From positions 1 through 6,942 of the forward strand of contig CACYDD010000167.1 of the NCBI GenBank assembly GCA_902773065.1: a stretch of 6,942 nucleotides of DNA. The letters run 5' to 3'. The position numbers and the translations under genes are program-made. How positions within the stretch are numbered: position 1 is the stretch's first letter; each line of letters opens with the position of its first letter. Under the pieces are notes generated by a model that was not told where the DNA came from, searched no databases, and worked only from the letters and a program-made list of their open reading frames with translations. Below are positions 1 through 5,838 of the stretch, piece by piece. This stretch comes from an uncultured Ruminococcus sp. Lineage in GTDB: Bacteria > Bacillota > Clostridia > Oscillospirales > Acutalibacteraceae.

Positions 1-406
1 CCGCAAAGTCAAAATCATTTGTTGTGTAGCTAAAAGCATCACGAAGCTCCGACTGTTTTTCATCATAGATTTTACGATTATATTCCTTCATCTGATGATA
101 AAGACCGGAAAAAGGTTTTTCCGGCAATGTGGTTTCTTCTTCAGCATCAATATCCGGAGCGGCTTGTGAGGAATGCTCTTTTTCAGGGTTTGCAGCTTCA
201 TTTTTCTCTTTGGGATATGATTCCTCTGAGCTGTTGCTGTCATACGATTCTGTATTAACAGGATTTGTATATTCTATAAATTCATCAATCACCTGATTAT
301 TTTCCATTTTCAGCTGATATTCACACCAATAAGGCTTTATCAGAATAACAAATCCGACAACGAGCATAATCACTGCCACAAGATTAACTATCATTTTTAT
401 CTTCAT
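1..406 (-). CDS. Sortase-like protein (probably class C), N-terminal part, runs off the window
   Basis: This is a 135-codon open frame read from ATG at 406 to the window edge. An AAAGGG ribosome site lies about 10 bases upstream. Residues about 5-24 are a hydrophobic anchor (IVNLVAVIMLVVGFVILIKP). An acidic, Ser/Glu-rich, poorly conserved linker follows (about 40-95), then a segment around 103-135 with YHQMKEYNRKIYDEKQSELR and AFSYTTNDFDF. A membrane anchor followed by 'YN..IY...Q..L.DAFSY...DFD' resembles the N-terminus of clostridial class C-type sortases, just before the catalytic beta barrel. Such enzymes are transpeptidases that join or anchor LPXTG-type surface proteins and pili outside the membrane. 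The catalytic His, Cys and Arg lie beyond the window, so activity cannot be judged. The start overlaps the preceding membrane-tail frame by 23 bases, suggesting an old operon of surface genes. The family call rests on similarity remembered by eye. Confidence 0.6.
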   Translation of the reverse strand, partial: MKIKMIVNLVAVIMLVVGFVILIKPYWCEYQLKMENNQVIDEFIEYTNPVNTESYDSNSSEESYPKEKNEAANPEKEHSSQAAPDIDAEEETTLPEKPFSGLYHQMKEYNRKIYDEKQSELRDAFSYTTNDFDFA

Positions 407-595
407 TGCAAGCTAACCCTTTTCTTTGTTTATCAGCCTTTTTGCCTGCCATACGTCTGACAGCAGCAATAATTCCAACCACAACTGCCGAAAGTGCCAG
501 CCCGACCAATATTGCGTAAAAATACTGTGTTTGCCATGTATTTGTATTAATTCTTCCTTTGCTTTGCTCGATCTGCTTTGCTTCCTCATACATCA
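384..595 (-). pseudogene. 3' remnant of a single-pass membrane protein, possibly a second sortase
   Basis: The frame carries a polar helix (YEEAKQIEQSKGRINTNTW), one membrane segment (YFYAILVGLALSAVVVGIIA) and a basic tail (VRRMAGKKADKQRKG), ending at TAA 386-384. It can be opened from an ATG at 626, but that ATG has no ribosome site. The first dozen codons also lie inside the transposase fragment in another frame, so the start is an accident of the junction near 595. What remains looks like a protein C-terminus with the tail on the cytoplasmic side. No LPXTG motif precedes the membrane segment, so it is not an ordinary wall-anchored protein. Class C sortases often end in such an anchor, and the next gene looks like a sortase, so a truncated tandem sortase is my preferred reading. 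A different membrane protein is equally possible in principle. Confidence 0.45.
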
Positions 596-1361
596 AATAT
601 ATGATGGTCAGCAATCCAGATTTCATTTGAATATGTGTTGGAATAATTTTGCGGAAGATAGGGCATACATTTATCTTGATATGCCTTTTTGCCTTGCCTA
701 TATCGGATGATTACAGGTTTAGGCAAAAGATTGATTCTGCGTTTGAAGGAATTAATGTGAGGTATCTCACGCCCACGATCCGCAAAGTAACATTTTGTCA
801 TATCATAACAGCTTTGTATGCTGGGTTGACTTTCTTTGAGCCACAATTTTTTAAATACTGCCCAGATATCATCGGGAAGTTTACTGGTTCCTTTGTGTGC
901 TCCTCCGCCCCTTCTGTCTATAAGACCATCCCAGCCATTTTTTTGTAAGCACATTCCCAACGATTCAGCTGGTAATAGCTTATCGGCTTTTCATCGGGGT
1001 GTTCAGCGTTATACTTTCTTATAAAAGCTTTTCCTTTATCAGTTCTATCATAATTATTCTTAAATTGCTTGTACAAAGTGATAATTCTAAAACGATAGGA
1101 AGCCGCAGCACGCTGTTTTTCTGTGCATTTCATGAACGGGTGCATTTCTTCATCCTCTTGATTTGAAGCATTATACTTGTCCTGCGCTGACTGTGGAAGG
1201 CTTTCAAGCAGTATTTCGTACTGCATACCACTTAATCCACCAACACCATCAACACAGCGGCAAAGGTATTTTTCTTGTTCGCATAAATCAGCTAAAGAAA
1301 GTCTAATTGCACGTTCTGTTATCCCAAGCAGTTTAGAAACTTCTTTAACTGGCAACCACAT
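586..1361 (-). pseudogene. Mu-type (MuA-like) transposase, frameshifted and truncated
   Basis: The start is ATG at 1361, preceded by GGAAGGGG 9 bases upstream. This beats the longer in-frame start at 1409, which lies inside the upstream regulator. Residues about 1-65 (MWLPVKEVSKLLGITERAIR) form the N-terminal HTH typical of Mu-family DNA-binding domains. The frame ends at TAG 920-918. The family's next motif (KKNGWDGLIDRRGG) continues in the -1 frame, entered at an A7 run (T7 on the plus strand, 938-944). The second part carries further MuA-like sequence (QPSIQSCYDMTKCYF, INLLPKPVIIRYRQGKKAY) and reaches IWIADHHIFDV, the region of the first catalytic Asp, then stops at TGA 588-586. About 258 codons remain of the usual 600-700, lacking the second Asp and the Glu. 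It cannot be an active transposase. Confidence 0.8.
938..944 (-). other. A7 slippery run at the transposase frame change (-1)
   Basis: On the minus strand the upstream frame reads TAC AAA AAA ATG and terminates shortly after. Re-reading one A gives AAA AAA then AAT GGC TGG, and the frame then carries conserved transposase sequence. The shift needed is exactly -1. A homopolymer of seven A is a known place both for programmed slippage in insertion sequences and for mutational or sequencing indels. Mu-type transposases are not generally known to need a frameshift and this copy is otherwise broken, so a mutation is the simpler explanation. Confidence 0.6.
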
Positions 1362-1563
1362 AATCGTCAACCCCTTCCAGAAGTTTTTGTTTTGAGATTT
1401 CGAACACAAAGCAAAACAGAGTAATATACATATCTGACGGTTTCGCCCTACTTAGTTCCACGGTACTTACATATGTTTGATGGACAGACATTTTTTCACT
1501 AAGCTGGACTTGTGTTAAGTCGTGTTCGATGCGTATAAGACGCATTTTCTTACCTAAGGTCAT
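1345..1563 (-). CDS. Small XRE-family HTH regulator (Ner/Cro-like)
   Basis: This 72-residue protein is almost entirely one helix-turn-helix domain. Residues about 4-60 contain MRLIRIEHDLTQVQLSEKMS followed by VHQTYVSTVELSRAKPSD, the usual XRE pattern (turn at LSEKMSVHQTYVS). It has no second domain. A purine-rich site (GAAAGGGGAG) sits 8 bases before ATG 1563. Its 3' end overlaps the transposase start at 1361 by 17 bases, so the two are co-transcribed and probably translationally coupled. It is the first gene after a perfect consensus promoter. By position it matches Ner of phage Mu or Cro of lambdoid phages, which moderate early transcription and the divergent repressor. That role is inferred from layout. 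The domain call is firm. Confidence 0.85.
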   Translation of the reverse strand: MTLGKKMRLIRIEHDLTQVQLSEKMSVHQTYVSTVELSRAKPSDMYITLFCFVFEISKQKLLEGVDDYVVAS

Positions 1564-1612
1564 TTTATTTTCTCCCCTTTCATTGATTTTTTTTACACTG
1601 TATTATATAATT

Positions 1613-1633
1613 ATATTAACGGTGTGTTAATAT
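1613..1633. promoter_or_regulatory. Second operator palindrome at the -10 and transcription start
   Basis: ATATTAAC-GGTGT-GTTAATAT is a perfect inverted repeat with 8-base arms. It abuts the -10 box of the minus-strand promoter and spans the predicted start near 1625. Its half-site (GTTAATAT) differs from that of the neighbouring palindrome (CCATATT). Two different motifs next to two XRE proteins suggest that each regulator has its own site, as with the CI/Cro- or Rep/Ner-type arrangements. This is inference from sequence layout. Confidence 0.6.
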
Positions 1634-1660
1634 TATAATATGGGTTTCCATATTTGTCAA
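1632..1660 (-). promoter_or_regulatory. Consensus sigma-A promoter of the XRE-transposase operon
   Basis: On the minus strand TTGACA (1660-1655) is followed by exactly 17 bases and TATAAT (1637-1632), a perfect match to the vegetative consensus in both boxes and in spacing. Transcription should start near 1625, leaving a leader of about 60 bases before the ATG at 1563. Such a strong promoter would need repression, which fits the palindromes within it. A plus-strand TATAAT (1634-1639) overlaps the same bases with a poor -35. It might serve the repressor, so the two transcripts could compete. Confidence 0.85.
1637..1654. promoter_or_regulatory. Operator palindrome filling the promoter spacer
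   Basis: AATATGG-GTTT-CCATATT is a perfect inverted repeat with 7-base arms. It lies between the -35 and -10 boxes of the minus-strand promoter, so a bound repressor would block RNA polymerase. A further copy of the half-site, CCCATATTT, occurs at 1676-1684 next to the repressor's ribosome site, where binding could give autoregulation. Which of the two XRE proteins binds here is not known. Confidence 0.7.
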
Positions 1661-1675
1661 TAGTTTTTATTAGTT

Positions 1676-1684
1676 CCCATATTT
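1676..1684 (+). promoter_or_regulatory. Repeat half-site CCCATATTT before the repressor gene
   Basis: This copy of the CCATATT operator half-site lies 26 bases from the one at 1648-1654 and just upstream of the repressor ribosome site (TAAGGAG, 1687-1693). Its inverse, AATATGGG, occurs at 1637-1644. Three related copies within about 50 bases suggest cooperative binding and autoregulation of the repressor. Confidence 0.45.
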
Positions 1685-1701
1685 TATAAGGAGTTTTCGT
1701 T

Positions 1702-2307
1702 ATGTTAAACATTAGTGATAGAATAAAAATGGTACGCAAATCAAATAAGCTAAATCAAAAAGAATTTGCTAATATTTTAGGAATATCACAAACTCATGTA
1801 TCAAAAATAGAAGCTGGAAAAGATAAACCATCCACCAAACTAATAAAAACAATTTGTAGCTACTTCAAAGTAAGTCAATGGTGGTTAGAAAACAATATAG
1901 GCAATATGACTGATACTAATGATGATAAAGAGATTTTAGAAAAAGATTGTCTAATTGCTTTAAATAAATTTCTATCTGATTCCTCTGAAACAGAAAAAAT
2001 GTTACTCATTGATTTGATTTCTATGCTGACTATAAATATAAAAAAGATTGATTTGGCAAGATTTTATTCAGAAGATGGATATGATGGATATATCGCATCC
2101 GTGATAAAAGATATTATCTCGGAAGTATTTGAATATTTATCATATTTAAATACTTCTACTACTTCATTATCTCATGATCACTCGTTAGTGCGATTTGATG
2201 ATATTTTTTATGTCTCAAATACACATATTGAAAGAATATCTGAACAACTTGAAGATTTTATCAATCTTTATATAGGGCATAATAAAACAGATGACTCTGA
2301 TGTATAA
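1702..2307 (+). CDS. XRE-family repressor of the Mu-like element (201 aa)
   Basis: Residues about 5-62 form an XRE helix-turn-helix: IKMVRKSNKLNQKEFANILG, then ISQTHVSKIEAGKDKPS, then KLIKTICSYFKVSQWWL. Residues 70-201 are acidic and helix-rich, with no recognised fold. In particular there is no visible S24/LexA-like Ser-Lys peptidase, so induction by RecA-driven self-cleavage is unlikely. TAAGGAG lies 8 bases before the ATG. It is transcribed away from the small XRE gene, across the operator region, the position of the phage repressor c. The frame is complete even though the transposase has decayed, so it may still repress the strong promoter next to it and perhaps give immunity to related elements. 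Its codon use is very AT-rich compared with the host genes to its right. The repressor role is inferred from domain and layout. Confidence 0.8.
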   Translation: MLNISDRIKMVRKSNKLNQKEFANILGISQTHVSKIEAGKDKPSTKLIKTICSYFKVSQWWLENNIGNMTDTNDDKEILEKDCLIALNKFLSDSSETEKMLLIDLISMLTINIKKIDLARFYSEDGYDGYIASVIKDIISEVFEYLSYLNTSTTSLSHDHSLVRFDDIFYVSNTHIERISEQLEDFINLYIGHNKTDDSDV

Positions 2308-2326
2308 AAATAAAAATATTCGTATA

Positions 2327-2355
2327 TTTATACATCACTTGGTTTGTGATAAAAT
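2327..2355 (+). promoter_or_regulatory. Possible extended -10 promoter downstream of the repressor
   Basis: TTTATA (2327-2332) and TAAAAT (2350-2355) are separated by 17 bases, and a TG dinucleotide precedes the -10 by one base (TGATAAAAT). This would start RNA near 2362, about 45 bases before a strong terminator and with no gene between. Both boxes are imperfect in AT-rich DNA, so the call is tentative. Confidence 0.3.
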
Positions 2356-2361
2356 GTACTT

Positions 2362-2463
2362 ATTGAGGTAGTTTTTCTTCCGCAATCGGCATTTTGAAAA
2401 AATTAGGGCAAAACCCCGAAAATGGCATTACAACTGCCTTTCAAGGGTTTTGCCTTGTTTTTT
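2362..2463 (+). ncRNA. Candidate small RNA ending in the bidirectional terminator
   Basis: A transcript from the possible promoter at 2327-2355 would run about 100 bases and end in the long hairpin and T-run at 2407-2463. The only ATG near its start gives a five-codon frame (MYLLR), so no protein is expected. Equally, this stretch may simply be the 3' untranslated end of the repressor message. No known RNA family is recognised. Confidence 0.25.
2407..2463 (+). terminator. Strong hairpin terminator, probably bidirectional
   Basis: A perfect 10-base stem, GGCAAAACCC (2407-2416) with GGGTTTTGCC (2445-2454), encloses an inner GGCA/TGCC hairpin (2424-2427 with 2435-2438). It is followed by TTGTTTTTT (2455-2463). 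Read on the minus strand, the stem is followed by CCTAATTTTTT, also T-rich. It lies between the converging repressor and response-regulator genes and can serve both. Confidence 0.75.
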
Positions 2464-2642
2464 GTGTGAAAATATTTATCTTGACTGTTCGACCGTGTAA
2501 TATGCAATTTTGTCTTAAAAAATGGCTTGGTTATGGGATTTTTTGATTTGTGATTTATTTATAACTATTGTGTTTTAATCGGTCAGTAACAACCGTTCAT
2601 AAAATTCATTTTTTAAGAGTTAAAATTTATTTTCTACAAATT
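2464..2642. other. AT-rich convergent intergenic stretch, no gene seen
   Basis: Neither strand shows a convincing reading frame with a ribosome site. The only structure noted is an AT-rich 12-base inverted repeat, TCTTAAAAAATG (2513-2524) and CATTTTTTAAGA (2607-2618), about 80 bases apart. The outer boundary of the Mu-like element may lie here, but no element end can be recognised. Confidence 0.5.
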
Positions 2643-3347
2643 TCATAAAAACCAGCTGAATTGATGTTCGATTTTTGACGGATCACCCATAATTTCAAGA
2701 CCATGGATATTTAATCCGACCTTGCCGTACTTTTTGATGATCACATCCTCTGCTCCGATTTCTTTCAGACATTCACGCATATCCATAATGAGCTGCCTGA
2801 GCCGCCCTTGCTTGTCAGGATTACCCTGCCACATGGCAGCAATCAGCTCACCGTTGGTGCAGAAAGCACCGTTTCTATATACCAAATAGGCAAACAACTC
2901 AATCGTCCTGTCACTCTTGAAATCAAACGGCTTATCCCCTACAAATACCGCAAACGGACTGCACTGTACCTTTAACGGACTTTTCACTGCTTCTATCGGA
3001 AACCGCAAATGTTTGAGTTCCCTCAGTATATCCTGTTCGTCAACAGGCTTTGCCAGAAAACCGCTCGGATGAACACCGTGCGCCGCAAAGGAATATTCGG
3101 GATGTCCTGTCACGAATACTACATTGAGCTTCTGATACCGCTGTTGCAGAAGATTGGCGGCTTCAATACCGCTCAGACCCGGCATTTCAATATCAAGGAA
3201 AATAATTTGCACCTCGTCAGACAGCAGCCTGAATGCCTCGTCCATTTTTGCCGCTGTCATATGCGTTCCCTTCGGGTCAATTTTTGTCAGCATTCTCTTC
3301 ATAAGATTCGTTACTTCCTGCTGATCGTCTACAGATAATGTAATCAT
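2643..3347 (-). CDS. Response regulator: receiver domain plus winged-helix DNA-binding domain
   Basis: Residues 1-115 form a receiver domain with all the phosphorylation residues: the acidic pair D7-D8, phospho-acceptor D52 in IIFLDIEMPG, T80, Y85 and K100 in FLAKP. Residues about 133-215 resemble an OmpR/SARP-type winged helix (DRTIELFAYLVYRNGAFCTN, GELIAAMW, then RLRQLIMDMRECL). The protein should be a cytoplasmic transcription factor activated by phosphorylation from a partner kinase. No intact kinase gene lies in the window. A short frame remnant ends inside its start codon. The start is firm: ATG 3347 with GGGAGGT 5 bases upstream. At 234 residues it has the length of a REC-wHTH regulator and lacks the BTAD domain of larger SARP proteins. 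Its target genes cannot be told from the sequence. Confidence 0.88.
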   Translation of the reverse strand: MITLSVDDQQEVTNLMKRMLTKIDPKGTHMTAAKMDEAFRLLSDEVQIIFLDIEMPGLSGIEAANLLQQRYQKLNVVFVTGHPEYSFAAHGVHPSGFLAKPVDEQDILRELKHLRFPIEAVKSPLKVQCSPFAVFVGDKPFDFKSDRTIELFAYLVYRNGAFCTNGELIAAMWQGNPDKQGRLRQLIMDMRECLKEIGAEDVIIKKYGKVGLNIHGLEIMGDPSKIEHQFSWFL

Positions 3348-3457
3348 TGTGTACCTCCCATACCCTGTATATCGTCAATGGTTATCCTTGCGGTAGTGCC
3401 GTGTTCACCGGCAGTGCGATCGTCTTCGTCAATCCGTTTTTCAACAGAGAGAAGCAT
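3344..3457 (-). pseudogene. 3' remnant of a gene formerly coupled to the response regulator
   Basis: A minus-strand frame closes with TGA 3346-3344, overlapping the regulator's ATG by two bases. It reads RYMLLSVEKRIDEDDRTAGE followed by HGTTARITIDDIQGMGGTQ. Codon choice and the charged, protein-like sequence look genuinely coding, and the overlap is typical of an operon partner. The frame can be followed back to a stop at 3598-3596. Upstream of about 3500 it enters a stretch that does not look like the same protein. The first ATG (3457) has no ribosome site. In such a position one expects a sensor kinase, and the GTTARITI ending is loosely like the last strand of a GHKL ATPase domain. No N, G1 or G2 box is present, so kinase identity is only a guess. 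Confidence 0.4.
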
Positions 3458-3794
3458 ATATCTTGTAAAAACAATAGAAACATACGCTGTCTTTGCAAGC
3501 AAATACTCATATCTATCTCGTTTTCCGACTTTTTGTAGACAAAATGCAGACCGACGAGCCGGCGGAGTGCCTCCGCTGTCAACTTCGCTGCAACTTTATG
3601 CAATCCGTAAATTTCATGCCGCTGCATAACTGTATACTGAAACAACACCCCGAACCTCTTTCTGTTCGGGGGGACCACTGTTCCGTGCTCGACAAGTTTA
3701 TATAATACGACTGAGTTGGTGCATTTTAACAAACTTGTTCAGTGGTAAAATATAACTTATTTCTGCAAACTTTTCAAACAATTCGCAAAAAGCT
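3458..3794. other. Structured intergenic stretch, possibly an interspersed repeat
   Basis: No convincing gene lies here. The 116-codon minus frame at 3382-3732 has no ribosome site, and it overlaps the better coding signal of the remnant in a different frame. The stretch is mosaic: AT-rich after the TIR gene (3720-3794), then a more GC-balanced block at about 3540-3715 with two perfect hairpins, GCGGAG-TGC-CTCCGC (3562-3576) and CCCCGAAC/GTTCGGGG (3648-3671). The block may be an inserted repeat or the decayed body of the gene that ends at 3344. Confidence 0.4.
3636..3671 (-). terminator. Possible terminator hairpin after the TIR operon
   Basis: On the minus strand CCCCGAAC (3671-3664) and GTTCGGGG (3655-3648) form a perfect 8-base GC-rich stem with an 8-base loop, followed by TGTTGTTTC. 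The T-run is weak, and the hairpin lies about 125 bases after the TIR stop. It could end the operon transcript or belong to an inserted repeat. Confidence 0.35.
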
Positions 3795-5813
3795 TTAAAA
3801 TCTGCTAAGATAATTTATCTCCTTCGGATTTTCATATATATTTACCATATCTGATAAAACATAATAAGTCAATCCACTTTTTTCTATTTTTATCACTCGT
3901 CTATCATGGACAAGCTGATTGATTACATATTTTATTCTTTTATCGGAAAATTCAGAGCAGTTTTTATGTGTTGCAATTTCCTGTTCTGTCAACAACTCAT
4001 ATGTACTTAAAAAAATGTTATAGACAATGTCTGATAACTTTTCCTCCTGGTTTTCAGGAAGCTCCGGAAGAAAATACTTTTTCTTCAATTCGTCAATCAA
4101 ATATCGACGAGTCATTTCATCTCCACTTACCGCTCTGTCTTTGAATTCATGAATAAATCCTTTTCTTTGCGATAAAACCTTATCTTTCCAGAACAAAATA
4201 TGATTCTTCAGTCGATGTAAAACCTCAGAGTACTCTTCAATTTTTTGGGTACAATCCCTGTAATCTCCTAAGGTTTTTAACTTTTCTATTATCTCTGACA
4301 AAACCTCAACTGCATTTTTTATGCTATATAAATTATCTTCCGATATTTTTTTAACCTCTGTCAGATTATGATAAGTGAACAAATATTCTTCGTATAGTTT
4401 TAACTTAGGGATTTCTATCTCACATTGCCTGTAATATTTATCAGAATTTTTATATCCTGATGTAAGTTCAAATAAATGCTGTGCTCGTTGAAAATCTTGG
4501 GCAGTTGGTGTTTCACCTTCAAATAACTTAACAGCAGTGGAATAATCAACCTCAAGTTGGTTTTTCCGATTTCTTTCTATTATAAAAGAATCATAACCAT
4601 TTACAATTGATATGATTGCATCATCCCCATACTTAATAATTTTTTTTAAGTTATTACTTTCATTTAAAGGATTAATACAGTTACAAAGATCACTTTGTTT
4701 ATTCACTTTGTATTCTACCATCAACTTTCCTAAGTAAGCACCTACATTTTCGGGGTCAATATCAAGCACCTTTTCACAATATGTATTCGCATTTTTAAAA
4801 TCTCCATCTTCCAGAAAGATATATGCTCTTTTCAGCAATGAATCAATAGTAGCTCCACCGCTTGTGGTTGTAGGTACAAATGCCGCAGGTGCTGCAGCGG
4901 TAACAGCAGGTTCATTATTTTTGGGCAGAATCTTCTTGATTCCACGAAGCAAATCCTGCATTGCGCCCACCTTGCCCATGTCCTGTGCCTGAAGATGCTT
5001 GAATTCTTTCGGTATATCATAGGCATCAAGATCTTTATAACAAGGAATCAGGGTTTTCTTTTCGCCCTTTGTAATTAAAGCAAGATATCTGCTCCACTCA
5101 TTTTTTACCCACACTGCATTATAGTATTCATAATCCGTTCCTATGGCAAGCATGATCTTTGCACTGTTGAGTGCCGCAAAAATGTACGGCTCATATGCTG
5201 TACCGAGCTTATCTTCCAGCGTAACCCTTGCAAAAAAGACCTTATACTCGTTTTCCGTCAGCATATCATAGATATTCTGTGCAATGACACTGTCTACCGT
5301 TCTGTCTCCGTCCTCTGCCGTTTCCTTATAGCAGATAAATATATCGAACGGTTCTTCTTTGCTGGAAACTTCAAGAATACCCTTGCGAATCTCTTCGATT
5401 GCCTTTGCTTCTTCACGATATACTTTTCTTGCCACAGAATCGGCATTTTCCAATGTCTGCTCAAAATCACTGTCATCCATGATACTGTCAAATGATGATC
5501 TGTGACAGGTAGGAATTTTCTTACCTGTTGCAGGATCATCAACATATTCTATGCCGAACTTACATAGCACCAATCCCCAATACGCTTCTGCCTCTTCGGG
5601 AAATTCGCTTACAATGCTTTCATACACTCCTGCTGCTTTATCAAACTCACAAGCCGTACGGAGTCTATTGGCTCTTGCAAACAGAGTCATCTTCTTTTCA
5701 TTATCTGCAATCGGTACCGTCTGCTTCGTTCCGCAATACTCACATTCGCACACGCTTTCCTCTCCTGTGATCTCCAGTACTCCTCCGCACATTTTGCATT
5801 TAAAAACTGCCAT
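3795..5813 (-). CDS. Zinc ribbon-TPR-TIR protein with C-terminal winged helix (672 aa)
   Basis: Residues 6-27 are a zinc ribbon (C6-x2-C9, C24-x2-C27). Residues 42-90 form a TPR-like helical pair. Residues about 155-295 are a TIR domain: FDIFICYKE at 156-164, a BB-loop-like stretch (RVTLEDKLGTAYEPY) and WVKNEW with E239. That glutamate sits in a context like the catalytic Glu of SARM1 (WVHKE), so NAD-cleaving or related nucleotide activity is plausible. An Ala/Pro/Thr linker (303-323) leads to a second TPR-like unit (325-370). A helical region follows (about 430-560), ending in a probable winged helix (about 595-655, with LLTEQEIA, IKYVINQLVHDRRVIKIEK). GGAGGAG sits about 8 bases before ATG 5813. 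The gene follows the membrane protein by 25 bases, so one operon. Base composition drops sharply after the linker. The domain calls are firm. A role in defence or stress is inference. Confidence 0.87.
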   Translation of the reverse strand: MAVFKCKMCGGVLEITGEESVCECEYCGTKQTVPIADNEKKMTLFARANRLRTACEFDKAAGVYESIVSEFPEEAEAYWGLVLCKFGIEYVDDPATGKKIPTCHRSSFDSIMDDSDFEQTLENADSVARKVYREEAKAIEEIRKGILEVSSKEEPFDIFICYKETAEDGDRTVDSVIAQNIYDMLTENEYKVFFARVTLEDKLGTAYEPYIFAALNSAKIMLAIGTDYEYYNAVWVKNEWSRYLALITKGEKKTLIPCYKDLDAYDIPKEFKHLQAQDMGKVGAMQDLLRGIKKILPKNNEPAVTAAAPAAFVPTTTSGGATIDSLLKRAYIFLEDGDFKNANTYCEKVLDIDPENVGAYLGKLMVEYKVNKQSDLCNCINPLNESNNLKKIIKYGDDAIISIVNGYDSFIIERNRKNQLEVDYSTAVKLFEGETPTAQDFQRAQHLFELTSGYKNSDKYYRQCEIEIPKLKLYEEYLFTYHNLTEVKKISEDNLYSIKNAVEVLSEIIEKLKTLGDYRDCTQKIEEYSEVLHRLKNHILFWKDKVLSQRKGFIHEFKDRAVSGDEMTRRYLIDELKKKYFLPELPENQEEKLSDIVYNIFLSTYELLTEQEIATHKNCSEFSDKRIKYVINQLVHDRRVIKIEKSGLTYYVLSDMVNIYENPKEINYLSRF

Positions 5814-5838
5814 AATTTTGCTCCTCCGTTTATTTTGA

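Larger units (their letters stand above)
586..2463. mobile_element. Decayed left early region of a Mu-like transposable prophage
   Basis: The layout matches the early control end of Mu-like phages and transposons: a repressor transcribed one way and a small Ner/Cro-like regulator plus transposase A the other way, around a shared operator region. The transposase is frameshifted and lacks most of its catalytic core. No MuB-type ATPase or later genes follow, because the element is cut near 595 and joined to an unrelated membrane-protein tail. The outer boundary beyond the repressor is not resolved. I placed it at the terminator near 2463, but it could lie anywhere up to about 2640. No TG...CA end or 5-bp target duplication could be identified. 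The repressor is clearly AT-richer than the flanking host genes (13 G/C in the 60 bases at 1921-1980), as expected for acquired DNA. Confidence 0.6.

Noticed and set aside
384..626. 80-codon frame starting at ATG 626 as an intact gene
   Set aside because: No ribosome site is present, and its first dozen codons lie within the transposase fragment in another frame. Only the 3' part is a plausible protein end.
649..1395. Plus-strand frames at 649-948, 836-1024 and 1177-1395
   Set aside because: They are antisense to the transposase, lack ribosome sites and have no recognisable protein features.
1362..1409. Upstream in-frame start of the transposase at 1409
   Set aside because: The start at 1361 has a good GGAAGGGG site and begins directly with the conserved HTH. 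The extension lies inside the XRE gene.
2481..2505. Promoter beginning with TTGACT downstream of the terminator
   Set aside because: No -10 box lies at suitable spacing, and nothing downstream on the plus strand is a gene.
3493..3705. Plus-strand 70-codon frame in the intergenic block
   Set aside because: It is Cys-rich and low in protein character, has no ribosome site, and spans both hairpins.
3382..3732. 116-codon minus-strand frame between the response regulator and the TIR gene
   Set aside because: It has no ribosome site before its start, contains the GC-rich hairpins and ends out of frame with the better coding signal at 3344-3457. It is treated as non-coding or repeat sequence.
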